The position numbers and the translations under genes are program-made. This document shows positions 43,292 through 53,313 of a stretch of DNA of 64,000 nucleotides, in pieces. This stretch comes from Anticarsia gemmatalis. Its lineage: Eukaryota; Arthropoda; Insecta; Lepidoptera; Erebidae. Below the pieces are notes generated by a model that was not told the origin of the DNA, made no database searches, and saw only the letters and a program-made list of their open reading frames with translations. Location of the stretch: assembly GCF_050436995.1 (NCBI RefSeq), contig NC_134767.1, forward strand, positions 8,680,001 through 8,744,000. Reading direction: 5' to 3'. Position 1 is the stretch's first letter; the number at the start of each line of letters is the position of its first letter.

Positions 43292-43454
43292 ATAACTTTT
43301 TCTTGGGGCTTGAAATGTAATTCGTAAAGTATTATGATTTATTTATCGAATATAATCTGTCACCTTCCTTCTAAACATGGCTAAACTAATGACAAATAAT
43401 AATAATATGTATATAAGTAGTCGCTAACCCTGGTCCACTCGCATGAAATAATTA

Positions 43455-43754
43455 ATGCAAAAAAAAATCAGCCTTTGTTTGACCTTGTGTCTAAATAACT
43501 ACTATTATGTCTCAAAATTTTATATAAATCGGTGTAACCATAGAATTGAAAGACTGCTTTCAAAGCATGGTTTAGCATCAGTGATGACGTTTGAACTGCT
43601 CCCAAAAGTATTTACCAAAAATCCAGACACAGCGATCAAGTCGCTTTGTAAAATACCTAGGATGTTGTTCGTACAAAAAGGCACAATTTCCTGGCGCGAT
43701 AGAGCGTGGAGTCTAAAACGTGCCCCCACATCTATGTCGTTGCTAAAACGCTAG
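43455..43754 (+). CDS. Unrecognised 99-codon ORF, doubtful
   Basis: The C-terminal two-thirds (about residue 34 on) is less AT-biased than its surroundings and rich in charged residues (WRDRAWSLKR near the end). A 69-codon minus-strand frame overlaps it. No domain was recognised and no splice sites frame it convincingly. It could be a fragment of an old mobile-element protein or pure chance. Confidence 0.12.
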   Translation: MQKKISLCLTLCLNNYYYVSKFYINRCNHRIERLLSKHGLASVMTFELLPKVFTKNPDTAIKSLCKIPRMLFVQKGTISWRDRAWSLKRAPTSMSLLKR

Positions 43755-43759
43755 TTTTG

Positions 43760-44210
43760 ATACTGCCACTAAATGCGGTAAGACTTTAAAATATTTTATC
43801 GATACAGACTATGTATGTTTCGCTTTTACATACTCGTATATACCATTCAGGTATATAACTTAAGGCTTGTTATATTCTAAAGTGTAGGTAGAGGTATATA
43901 ATATACTAAAACGTCAATCGTTACAATTCATTATAATATGTGAAAGGTGACAAAGCTATCAATCTAACAGGTTGTTAATTAATATAACCAAATTTTGACT
44001 ACTAATGCGAAAAATCAAATCAAAATTAGGACAAACCAATAGCACTAACAACCGAACCATTCCGGGAATGTAAAAGGAAATGATGAGCAGCATGCAAGCT
44101 CGCTACGGCCTGAGAACTAAAAAAAATGCATGATCCCCGTGTAATAACAGATATCAGCTTACGAGAGCTAACGATTTTGGTGGAAATATGCTACTAACAG
44201 CTTTCCGCTC
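43760..44210. other. AT-rich stretch, nothing recognised
   Basis: No repeat-family match. Confidence 0.4.
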
Positions 44211-44212
44211 TC

Positions 44213-44416
44213 GGCTTCCGCGTGAAATTTCACCATCTTCAGGGGGAATTTCCAAAAATTATCTCTTATGCTCCTTTAATATTTCTTAAAGAATCTTCAT
44301 ACCAAGTTTCAACTTTCTACGCTCAGTAGTTTCGGCTGTGCGTTGTCCATCAGACAGTCAGACACTCACTCAGTAATGGTAGAGTTTTATCTCTTCTATA
44401 TATTATTATACTTAGA
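44213..44416 (+). mobile_element. RTE-like retrotransposon tail, unassigned subfamily
   Basis: cggcttccgcgtgaaatttc, aagaatcttcataccaagtt, caactttctacgctcagtag, gacagtcagacactcactc and tattattatacttagatta. The order and wording fit RTE-like tails. Confidence 0.6.
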
Positions 44417-44419
44417 TTA

Positions 44420-45180
44420 TCCACGTCCTAATAGAATACAAATATGCTTATTCAACCAGTATTCTATCAATTCAATAGTTCCACGTTAAAGCCACATTTA
44501 ACTTGCCTCATAGATTTTATATCTTAAATGATCTCTAAATCTTAACCAACTTGTTGCATATGACAAAACTTCACCTCGGAATTTATTTCTAACGTTCATC
44601 AATATGGAAATGTGAGAACGTTTCCAATATTTGATTTGTGGTACAAACATTATAGAATTTATTTTTTTACGCCCACCGACCAATCAGAGAGCAGATTAAG
44701 CCATCACAGATTGTTTATAGAGAGTGACCATAAAGTAACAAGTTTATGGCTGTCAAACTGACATTTTGTATAAAACTACTGTATCGTTTTTGATGTGGTG
44801 TTTATTTATGAGTGTGTGAGCTTAATTGATAACTGCTTATAAATGAGTTTTTGGATTTATAACTCGGCTGTTTCACGCGGCGTCGCTTGGTTCACTTCGA
44901 AAAATCGTTTTATTTTGAATCCGGTTTTTAAGTAGAACTTTATGATTAAGCATTGGATTAAGAATATCTTTGTGGACACGGTATTAAGTGTTTATAATTT
45001 ATTATTTGGTTCCTGAACTATCAATTATGTGTAACAAAGAAATAGTGACAGTTACGATAAATTTTGTGAGATTACACCCAATTAAATTAGTTTAATTATG
45101 TGTAAAGGAAACGGTTTTTCGGAATGTGTTGAAAAAAAAAACGTTTTAGGCGTTCTTGTTTTGAACTAATTTTTTAATGT
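44420..45180. other. AT-rich stretch, nothing recognised
   Basis: No repeat-family copy, and a 61-codon minus frame without motifs. Confidence 0.45.
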
Positions 45181-45182
45181 CA

Positions 45183-45478
45183 AGTCAAGCAGTTAACACA
45201 CCCCAAATGTTTTGAATAATATCACGCCTGTTGTACCCGATCGCGAAGGCAGAGGTGTATGAAATACACCCGCGTTTCGCCACTAACAATGTTAGTCTCA
45301 TGTAATAGGGGACAAGCCTATTGCGATTTACCAGGCACGTTACCGAACTCCAGTGAATTATTGACAATATTCTAATATCAATTAGAAAAAGACGATGTAC
45401 TTTATTCCAAGTGGGAGTCGAGCCCGAGATCTCTTGTCAGAAGCCGGATACACTACCAACCGTACCACAGAGTCAATC
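45183..45478 (-). mobile_element. SINE-H copy, apparently full length
   Basis: Minus strand: head gtggtacggttggtagtgt (A-box) and ggctcgactcccacttgg (B-box) at 45405-45475, a roughly 40-base AT-rich linker, gttcggtaacgtgcctgg, ctattacatgagactaac, gtgtatttcatacacctctg, and the terminal stem-loop region (about 45215-45250). It defines the head-to-tail structure of the family. Confidence 0.7.
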
Positions 45479-45479
45479 A

Positions 45480-45770
45480 ATTATTATTTCTTCCAATCAA
45501 AATAAGATTAAAAACTATTTAACTCTAGCTGCTACTGGGAACCAAAACTGGGACTTCACAATCAGTTCAAATACCGTTGGACCACCACACTACTCAATAA
45601 CAAGTGAAATCTCAATCCGAATCTCACGCAATCTTAGATATCCGCTTTCATACCATCCATCATCAATAATAATGTATGCAACTATTAATATTTAATGTTA
45701 TCATTATAAACATGTTATGTCTTGGGTAATTTCAAATTTATTATCAGGTTATAGATATAAAGTGTCGGGT
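45480..45770. other. Unassigned spacer
   Basis: AT-rich, no match. A frame that starts in the SINE-H head runs through it. Confidence 0.4.
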
Positions 45771-45777
45771 ACTGACT

Positions 45778-45945
45778 ACTGTAGGTTTTCTACAGTCGGT
45801 ACTATCAAGTATCGAGAGTTTGACATTTAAAATGTACTGTCAAAATAGTTCCTGCGACACCCGCTAGCGGCGCTGATCAGATTTTCGTAAAAAAATTCTC
45901 GATAACTAGCCGGTTGGCGATACTCCATAGTTCTACAGGATTGCG
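45778..45945. mobile_element. MITE-P copy, reverse orientation
   Basis: gtaggttttctacagtcggt, atcaagtatcgagagtttga, catttaaaatgtactgtc, gacacccgctagcggcgctg, ctcgataactagccggttgg and atactccatagttctac. Followed at once by another copy in the same orientation. Confidence 0.75.
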
Positions 45946-45949
45946 GTGA

Positions 45950-46095
45950 TGTAGCACAATTTTCTACAGTCGGCACCATCGAGTATCGACATTAAACATT
46001 TGAATTGTTCTTGAAAAGTTCCTGCGGGGTTTGCTGATGGCGTTGGTCATTTGTTCGATAGTTAGCTGGTTCGGCCCCTCTGTAGTTTGTCAGGG
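45950..46095. mobile_element. MITE-P copy, reverse orientation, diverged
   Basis: tgtagcacaattttctacag, caccatcgagtatcgac, ttcctgcggggtttgctgat and gatagttagctggttcgg, then ctgtagtttg. It is tandem with the preceding copy. Confidence 0.65.
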
Positions 46096-46185
46096 ACAGA
46101 TATTGACCTAATTTGGATTTGTAAAAGTAAAAATAAAAATGTGTGTTATGTGTACTAAAACTGTTAGTCTCTTACTTTTTCACGT

Positions 46186-46462
46186 CTAACCGAAAGGGCC
46201 AGTTGCGCTCACCGGTCGGTAAACGATCAGTGGGTTAAGCAACCCTTGGCGCGGTCAATCTATAGATGGATCACCGCATAGTGGTATTTGAACTGAACGT
46301 CTCCGTGCTTCGGAGGGCACGTAAATAGTCGGTCCCGATTGTTTTCTACTAAGATAACAGTCGTTAAGCCATGTCAAAGGCCTTTCGGGCGGCTTGAACA
46401 ACTTTGACACCAGGTTGAACTACCATTAAACATACGACAGAATAGAACCGTCTACGTTAAAC
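46186..46462 (+). mobile_element. 5S rRNA-derived SINE, family 5S-I
   Basis: gccagttgcgctcaccggtc, gtgggttaagcaacccttgg (box A region), atagatggatcaccgcatag (box C with one change), ccgtgcttcggagggcacg and ggcctttcgggcggcttg. The left flank cgtctaaccgaaag and right flank cgtctacgttaaaccgaaag resemble each other and may be a degraded target-site duplication. Confidence 0.8.
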
Positions 46463-46464
46463 CG

Positions 46465-46875
46465 AAAGTTATAAAACATTAAATGGATATAATTAAAAAT
46501 CCGGGGTCAAAAATACAAAGATTTTTGGTACATTGTTAAAACAATGCCGAAAGCGGTTGAAATAGGGGACTAACCTCGACATTAGAGGAAATCAGAGAGC
46601 TTGGAAATCAGTTTTTAAATATAGTAGCAGCTTCTGTTAATCAAATTCCATGCGAAAATATTCAAGCGATAATTACACAGACTACCGGTCGCTAATGTCC
46701 TACTAAATTGATTACATGATTTCACACCGAATTGATTCTATAATAACTATAATTATATAGAATTATCTACGACGGTATCTTGTTAGTGATGTTATTTATA
46801 GCGAAATTATCTAGCTGTTATAATCTAGATTAAAATTTGTAACACGTTTGTTGGTATTCGAAGAATTGTGATACA
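46465..46875. other. AT-rich stretch, nothing recognised
   Basis: No match or frame. Confidence 0.4.
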
Positions 46876-46877
46876 AA

Positions 46878-46970
46878 TAGCTGACCTACGGCTACGCTCA
46901 CGTGTAATGAGAGTAGAATAAAAATAGCCTTTGTTTGATTGGGTCTTTATCTATCTTCATGCAAAATTGT
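46878..46970 (+). mobile_element. Retrotransposon tail 5' fragment
   Basis: atagctgacctacggctacg, gagtagaataaaaatagcc and tatcttcatgcaaaattgta fit the start of an RTE-like tail. It is cut off just before a MITE-P cluster. Confidence 0.5.
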
Positions 46971-46977
46971 ATGTAAA

Positions 46978-47068
46978 GCTGTAGCTATTGAGTGTCGAGA
47001 GTTTGACATTTTAAATATATTTAAAAAATGGATCCATCGTTGCCGTTAGAGGCGCTGATCAGTACCTC
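46978..47068. mobile_element. MITE-P half copy
   Basis: ctgtagctattgagtgtcga, gagtttgacattttaaat and gttagaggcgctgatcagt; broken at gatcag, where the next copy starts. Confidence 0.65.
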
Positions 47069-47236
47069 GATTCTGTACCACTATCGACTACCGACAACCG
47101 GCTAGCTATCGAAATTTTGACATTTAGAATGTACTGCCAAAATGTTTCCTACGGCATCCGCCAGAGGCGCTGATCATATTTTCATACAAAATTTCTCGAT
47201 GACAGCTCGTTAGTCGATACTCGATAGTTGTACAGA
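47069..47236. mobile_element. MITE-P copy, left arm of a long inverted repeat
   Basis: acctcgattctgtaccacta, gactaccgacaaccggctag, catttagaatgtactgcc, cggcatccgccagaggcgct, atacaaaatttctcgatg and gtcgatactcgatagttgt. Reverse-complementary to the copy that follows almost over its whole length. Confidence 0.8.
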
Positions 47237-47432
47237 ATCGAGGTACAGTAGCTCAATTCTCTATTACTATGGACTACCGACAACCGACCTGTCATCGAGA
47301 AATTTTGTATGAAAATATGATCAGCGCCTCAGACGGGCGTCGCAGAAACTTTTTGGCAGTACATGCTAAATGTCAAAATTTCGATAGCTAGCCGGTTGTC
47401 GGTAGTCGATAGTGGTAGAGAATCGAGCTGAT
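47237..47432. mobile_element. MITE-P copy, right arm of a long inverted repeat
   Basis: acagtagctcaattctctat, gactaccgacaaccgacctg, gaaattttgtatgaaaatat, cagacgggcgtcgcagaaac, catgctaaatgtcaaaat, agctagccggttgtcggtag and gtggtagagaatcgagct. With 47069-47236 it makes a nearly 360-bp palindrome centred near 47237. Confidence 0.8.
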
Positions 47433-47434
47433 GG

Positions 47435-47770
47435 TTTCATGAAAAAAGTCTATAACCGGTTGTTAATAGACTACAGTGATAGGGATATAATATAGGGTTA
47501 CGTTAGCATTTTTGTAACTGAAAATTATAGTTGATGATCGTGCAACTTTTTTACAAGCACTTTTTTTTAGAATTAAGATGGTAAAGTCAGTCAGGTCAGT
47601 CTATCCATCAGACACGCTGCGGCTATCAAACACTTATCCGTAATTCGAGAGTTAGCTCTCAATCTAGTATATTATAGTACGTAGTTGCAAAACAATGATT
47701 AACACCTTGATACTGATTAAGCAGTTGAGATGAAACCGGAGATCAACAGCCACTAACATTACGATAAATA
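47435..47770. other. Unassigned spacer
   Basis: No match. A 63-codon minus frame at 47664-47855 runs into SINE-B and is not a gene. Confidence 0.4.
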
Positions 47771-47775
47771 TAACA

Positions 47776-47993
47776 GTTAAAAAGGCAACTCCCGCATTAA
47801 GTAAAGCTCTTGTGTCGTGAGGACTTTTTACAAACAAACATCGGACACAAAGCACGACCAGACCCGAAACAGTTTAATTATTGTGGATCGCATAAATAAT
47901 TGCTCCGTGTGGGAATCGAACTCTTGACCTCATCACGACTCCCGATGCAATGGTATTGGCGTGGCGACCTAAACCACTGCGCCACGGAGGCAG
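47776..47993 (-). mobile_element. SINE-B copy, full length
   Basis: Minus strand: cctccgtggcgcagtggttt, ggtcaagagttcgattccc (B-box), gcaattatttatgcgatcca with its hairpin partner, gtctggtcgtgctttgtg, gtccgatgtttgtttgt, cacgacacaagagcttta and cgggagttgcctttt. Confidence 0.8.
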
Positions 47994-47999
47994 TCAATA

Positions 48000-48608
48000 T
48001 TTGATCACCGATCACTACCACACGCGATGAAACTCAGATTATTCCATCAAATAATAAAATAAACGTATTTACTTTACTCATAGAAATGTCACCATAACTT
48101 GCGATAATACTTGAACGTAACCTTTAGGTCAGAAAATCGTGTGAAACCCAATATTTTGTTGCAAAGACCACACGAGAACCTCCATAACTTTGGCTTACCT
48201 TCCCACCGTTTGTAAATTTGTAAAATAAATTCAAATTATATATTTATTCATGTAATCTTCAAAGCCGATTAATAAACTAAAAATATTGCTTAACAAAATT
48301 AAAAACGAAACTAGGCTGGTGTATGTTAATCGCTGTTTAATTTACGATTACATAAATATGCGATTGGAAAATGGAGGTTATTGTGGAAGGGAATATGTGA
48401 AACTGTTCAAATTATTATAAGAGAAACATCAGACTGTTGCATTGCGATTTGCGGTCATTGCAGTTGATTTGATCATATTCTATCATCTTTGAAATTGCCA
48501 TAGATTTTGTTAAATTTTAGTCCCAACTGTGTTAGAAGCAGTCTACCGATACACTCTTAGTACAGTAAAACCGGGTTCCTACTGCGAGCGGAGCGGACCC
48601 ATTAATGA
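48000..48608. other. AT-rich stretch, nothing recognised
   Basis: No repeat-family copy or frame. Confidence 0.45.
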
Positions 48609-48612
48609 CTCC

Positions 48613-48691
48613 GTTAAACTCGCAAGCCCAAACTGCATACTTGTGCGACTATTTGTTGGTGGGAACACAAGTTTGCGCTTGCGAGTTTAAC
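48613..48691. repeat. Perfect 14-bp hairpin
   Basis: gttaaactcgcaag at 48613-48626 pairs with cttgcgagtttaac at 48678-48691. Outside the arms, aaaccgggttcc on the left and ccgggctt on the right partly mirror each other, suggesting a small inverted-repeat element. Confidence 0.5.
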
Positions 48692-48707
48692 CGGGCTTTA
48701 GACTGAC

Positions 48708-48884
48708 GCACCCATAGCCAGTTGCATTCACGATCTGTGAACCCCCAAAAGGCCTTTAGCATGACTTAACGACTATTACCTTAATTGACAATTACCAGGT
48801 CCGACTTTTAACGTGCCCTCCGATGCACGGAGACACTCAGTTCAAATACCACTATGCGGTCACCCATCTATGGTCGCTTAACCG
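48708..48884. mobile_element. Rearranged 5S-I SINE
   Basis: 48708-48746 is the 5' head in plus orientation (cacccatagccagttgcatt, cgatctgtgaaccccc). 48747-48884 is the element body in minus orientation, from aaaaggcctttagcatgact through actatgcggtcacccatct (complement of box C) to cgcttaacc (complement of box A). The head is thus joined to the 3' side of an inverted body. Confidence 0.7.
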
Positions 48885-48889
48885 ACTGA

Positions 48890-49935
48890 TATTTTACTGA
48901 CCAGTGCGCGCAATGGACTAGGAGTGCTTCTAGATAATATAAGAAATAAACAAACCACAATAAATAAAGACAACTATGAACAGTTTCAAGGCATTTCTTT
49001 AAAAGAAAAATCTCAGTTTTGCTTTACCATGCAATAGGATTGTCAATTTATTTATTGAATGCATACGAAATTAATAAAATTCGGTTTGTTTGTCTCTTTC
49101 AAAAGCTATGTTTGATATTTTGTTAATTTACAACTTCATAAATAAAGAACATCGAAAGGTTTTTTGTGAGCGTAGCAGGGGGGCGATATAAGTGTTTAGA
49201 CGTGTGAAGTAAGAGGTACTTCAGATACTAGTCGCTGCGGTTCGTCGCGTCCGCGATGACCAAACTTGTAAATTTTAGAAATAGTATTCCTACATTTCTG
49301 CGATTTTTGAGAACTTAAAAATTCAGATTTTAAGCGCTACTCGTTCTAAGTAATGCTTGAGTGTCTATGCACGTTAATATAAGTTTTAGTAATGTGAGAT
49401 AATTTTAAACGTTGTTCAAAATTTAATGATATTTGAGTATTCGGCTGCAAGAAAATCAAGCTAGCTAGAAATTTTACGTCTTGCGTACATGGCTCATTAC
49501 AAACAACTTAAATCTTTGGCTAAAAATATGAAACATTTCTAGAAAGATAAGAAATCTCTGCAAAATATATTAGAAGTCTTGTTACATCGTCATAAAAACT
49601 AAAACACGTGATCCCACGAAAAATCGTAACACGCAACTAAATCCATAAAAATCGCGGCGATCATCAACGGTTTTTATGAAAGGGCCTTCGATTACGGCCC
49701 ACAATGTCCCGCGGAGCATCACACAAATTATATTTTATTCGTTATCTGACAAATTGGTTATTTTACGAGCATGCCCGAAGTTTGCCGAGCGATGACACAT
49801 GACAGATGATATTAGAAAACTACTGTTTTAAAAACTTGATGATTTTATAGATTTGTTAATTAAGTTGCGTTTTTATTTACATTTATATTGGGTTAAAACA
49901 ATCATTGGTTTTTGTTTCAAAGGTTAAAAGGTTTA
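48890..49935. other. Unassigned stretch, locally less AT-rich
   Basis: 49180-49262 (tagcaggggggcgatataag, then ctgcggttcgtcgcgtccgc) and 49675-49815 (ggccttcgattacggcccac, ccgaagtttgccgagcgatg) are more balanced in composition and match no repeat family. They could be conserved non-coding sequence, but nothing in the window proves it. Confidence 0.35.
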
Positions 49936-49938
49936 TTT

Positions 49939-50090
49939 TAGAGTTCCGTACCCAAAGGGTAAAAACAGAACCTTTTTACTAAGCCTCCGCTGTCTGTCTG
50001 TCTGTCTCCAGTCTCTTATAAACCGTGATAGCTAGAAAGCTGAAATTTTCATAAATTATGTATTACGAGTCGCATTTGGCCGGTTTTTTT
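49939..50090 (-). mobile_element. Retrotransposon tail, reverse orientation
   Basis: gagttccgtacccaaagggt, cctccgctgtctgtctgtc, accgtgatagctagaaagc and gagtcgcatttggccggttt on plus, the complement of an RTE-like tail with a gaca run. Same family as 38978-39185. Confidence 0.65.
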
Positions 50091-50094
50091 TTGG

Positions 50095-50455
50095 GAAGGC
50101 AAAGGTTTGTTTGTAAAGTCCAGTATTAATAAATGCTTATAGTGGATACGGTTTTGTTTTGTGGTGTTCATGTTATGCCAACATCTGTGTGTCAAATAAT
50201 TTTAGTGTTTATTCGAAATTAAATTGACATAATATATTTTAACTTATTTTTGATAATTGGTTGTTGTATATAACAATTTTATAACTATTAACTAGACCGA
50301 GTTCTGATGATGCAAGGCAGTTGTTCAACTTTATGGCCTTGATACATTAATATTATTTGTTTAAAAAGTTTAGCTTAGGGTACGATGGGACTGACATGCG
50401 CTGTGCGATATAAAAGTCCCTAAATATTAAAGAATAAAAAAAAAAAAAAAATTTT
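50095..50455. other. AT-rich stretch ending in an A run
   Basis: Nothing recognised. A run of about 15 A precedes the candidate ratchet point. Confidence 0.45.
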
Positions 50456-50457
50456 AT

Positions 50458-50492
50458 AACTAATATAATCTGTCTTTTTTCAGGTAAGTTCC
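50458..50492 (+). promoter_or_regulatory. Candidate recursive-splicing ratchet point 2
   Basis: Branch-point match ctaat at 50460-50464, strong pyrimidine tract tctgtcttttttcag, and gtaagt directly after, with the AG|GT junction between 50483 and 50484. The 9-mer caggtaagt and the 24-base distance from branch match to junction are the same as at 23906. Of the two sites this one has the better pyrimidine tract. Read with the absence of exons, it suggests stepwise removal of a very long plus-strand intron. Confidence 0.6.
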
Positions 50493-50499
50493 ACATTAC

Positions 50500-51710
50500 T
50501 TTTCCGGAATAAATCATCATTAGTCAGTAAGTTTCTTATTTTATATTTTATATTTGTTAGGTTCGCAAATACTCAAATCATTATATTTTAACTACTTTTA
50601 AACAGAATTCATTCTCCCACGAATTTAATTTTAATAGTTTACTTAGAAAATGTTGCAATTAAAATTGAATTTAGCAACGTTTTCAACGAAACCAGTTGTA
50701 GTAAACACCTCTTTATATTAAAGAGTATTAATCTATTTCAAGGAACTATTATAATACGCTAGAGTATTAAATTCTTTAGAAATAAAAAGACAAACATAAT
50801 AATATACCATTAACTATTAACGTTTTATAATTTTAACTGCTAAAGGTATGGCCACATAGTTACTTGTGATGATGTTCATGTGAACGCGCTACGATTTTTA
50901 CAAAAGGATAGAAAGTTTCAGTGACATATAAGACAAAGCTAGGATTAATATTGGTTGTAGTTGTAGTAGTAATTTTGTGTGAACAATTGTGCTCAAACTG
51001 AGATTCAAGACAAAGACTAAGGGACTACGCAAGTTATGCATTGTGGTTACGTGTAGACATAAACATATTCAAGACCAAAATTGATTGAGATTTAATGATA
51101 AAAAAGAGTAAATAACTGTATGTTGTCATTTAATGGACATGAATAAAAGACACAGACCATTAAATAAAGGGCCTAGCTTGTCATTCGACACACGTGAATA
51201 TCAATAATAACATGTTACACATAAATGTCCATATGTGTATACATCTTAACAAATCGAACAGGCAAACGTTGTTAAAGAAACAAGCATCTCAAATAAAATT
51301 CTTTAAAATATTTTTTGGAAAATTTAATACCTACAATACGATACCGACTAGTTCCAACGGAATATTTTAAGAATTTATAGAAAAACATTTGACGAGTATT
51401 TTTTTTCTAAAAATAAATTGGATTTCGTTGAAATTCTATACGTTCATTTTATTTTTGAATTGAATGTCGCCGCGTCGATTGGGACTTTTGATGGAAGTTG
51501 TAACACGGTTTTAACCTATTTTGCTTAGTATTCGTTTCCATTTTTAATATTACCTCGCTTGTTACCAAAAGGTTTGAGCAGAAGAGTATGAAACACACCC
51601 TTGATTTTTACTTTAAAAAATTTAGAAATATTACATTTAATTCAATCACCACTTGGAAATGAATCAACCGATTTTTTTTGATAAATTTTCATTTTAGTTG
51701 AATTGCTCGT
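50500..51710. other. AT-rich stretch, nothing recognised
   Basis: A short SINE-H-like trace (gagtatgaaacacaccc near 51585) is the only hint of a repeat. No frame of note. Confidence 0.45.
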
Positions 51711-51712
51711 AA

Positions 51713-51850
51713 CCGGCGCCGCGGCGGTCCTGTATGACAAAATGTATGGACGTGAATGAAGTAAGGGAAGTTTGTAAGGATCGTACCAAGTGGCGTTCTT
51801 TCGTCTCTACATACCCTAAAGGAGAAGAAGGCGTGATTCTATATACATAA
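51713..51850 (+). pseudogene. C-terminal end of a non-LTR retrotransposon RT polyprotein
   Basis: An open frame of 45 codons after a stop, ending at taa 51848-51850. It contains CMDVNEVREVCKDRTKW and, after a few residues, STYPKGEEG. This resembles the extreme C-terminus of RTE-like proteins of moths (a basic DR(T/S)KW block followed by a short tail). It is followed by a short 'acataagtatgtat' tail. Only the last 45 residues survive 5' truncation, so it cannot encode an active enzyme. Confidence 0.55.
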
Positions 51851-51854
51851 GTAT

Positions 51855-52135
51855 GTATACCAAACACACACAATTTTCACACACATTTTATAAAAGTGAT
51901 AGTGTAGTGAGTGAAAAATAAGCGCCACAAACACGCCATTTTAAATAAAATACGTCCAATAATTACAAAAGTATTACCATAAACCGATATTACAATAATT
52001 TTAATTATTTCTTAATAGGTAATTAACATTTAAACAAGGTGAGCGCAATTACGAGCCTGTTACCTGTTTTCACTTAATTTTACATAAATTATGCATTACA
52101 TTACATTTACTATAGCTAGTAAAAATGGTCGGTAA
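51855..52135. other. AT-rich spacer
   Basis: No match or frame. Confidence 0.45.
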
Positions 52136-52139
52136 TTAA

Positions 52140-52492
52140 GGGGAATTCGGATTTTGATATACGAAGGTTAAGAAAATCCGGGTCTATTGAAATGTCCGGG
52201 TAAATCCGTAATCTTTGGATATGTCCAGGTTCATCCGGACTCTTGGTCTAGGTAGATTCGGACTTTGGATAAGCCTCTACTCTCGGGTAAGGGCAAATCC
52301 GCACTTTAAGGTATATTTGGGAAAATTCGGCCTTTGCATGAAGCCGGAGTTTTGATTAATTGGTAAGTTTAGGAGATAGGTTTATCCGGACTATGGGTAA
52401 GTCCAGAATTTAGGTTTACCCTGGACTATGGGTAAGTCCAAAATTTAGGTTTACCCCGAACTATGGGTAAGCTCAAACTTGGATCCGTCGGT
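52140..52492. repeat. Degenerate minisatellite with a roughly 35-bp unit
   Basis: The clearest units begin at 52378, 52412 and 52447 (aggtttaccctggactatgg, gtaagtccagaattt). Upstream to about 52140 the same words (ggtaaatccg, tccgga-ctttgg, gtaagtcc) recur in worn form. It probably expanded by slippage from a single 34-35-base unit and then decayed at the left end. Confidence 0.75.
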
Positions 52493-52499
52493 ATTCTGG

Positions 52500-53165
52500 G
52501 TACAATATTTGGTCGGAATATTTACAAGCTACCAATAATCTTGTGTAAATGTTCTTCCCCAGCACCTATATTCAGTCCCCAATTATTCTATTCAGATACA
52601 CATAAATCAATGTTATAACGAATAATTAGGGTCACATCCCAAGAGAACACAAGAGTTATTCATACAAATTAAAATATTAATAACATGCATATTACATAGA
52701 TACATAAATACGTCCATGAATTTGTATCGAACCGATAATATTAATGCGATGCCAATCACATATTAATTAATTTGTCACGATTTATATTAAAATCTTCGTT
52801 AATTATTATAATTATACTCATATTAAATTAGCATACTGGTCTGCTACTTTTGGCGGTGGCAATAAAATATTAAACGATGTGACAATTATTGTACTCCTAC
52901 GCAGAATCGGGTTTTCGATGGGCAAGTTTTCACCCATTAGTTGTCCATTGATGGGCACATTTCTTCAACGAGGAAAGAGTTAACTGTGTTCCCGGAATTG
53001 TGGACTTTGCGTCTCTTAAAGAAGAGGGTGAGAGACGGTTAAAATTTTAATCGTTTTAGTTTAATTGGTTTTTAAAATTTTCTTCCCTTAAAGAATTGTT
53101 TTAAAAACTTACAGGTATGCAAGATTTCATAATCATTTACTGTAAAAATAAAACCCACTATAGTA
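52500..53165. other. AT-rich stretch, nothing recognised
   Basis: No repeat-family match. Short gggcac/gggca words near 52920-52962 only. Confidence 0.45.
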
Positions 53166-53171
53166 ACACTA

Positions 53172-53302
53172 CTTGGTGAGAGCCTCATCCCAGATATGAG
53201 GTAGGAGTTAGGCCTTAAGTGAACTTCAAGAATTGTTTTGACGAAGTTTCAGGTATGCAAGGTTTCTACACTAAGTTTTTCTTCAGGTTCTGCTCAGGTG
53301 AT
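53172..53302 (-). mobile_element. SINE-A remnant
   Basis: gtgagagcctcatcccagat, tgaggtaggagttaggcctt and aggtatgcaaggtttctaca on plus are the complement of the SINE-A 3' half. The head is missing. Confidence 0.6.
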
Positions 53303-53313
53303 CATCCATACTT

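Noticed and set aside
53100..53120. cttacaggtatgc as a fused splice site
   Set aside because: The upstream stretch is A-rich with no pyrimidine tract, the donor half is weak, and no branch-point match was seen.
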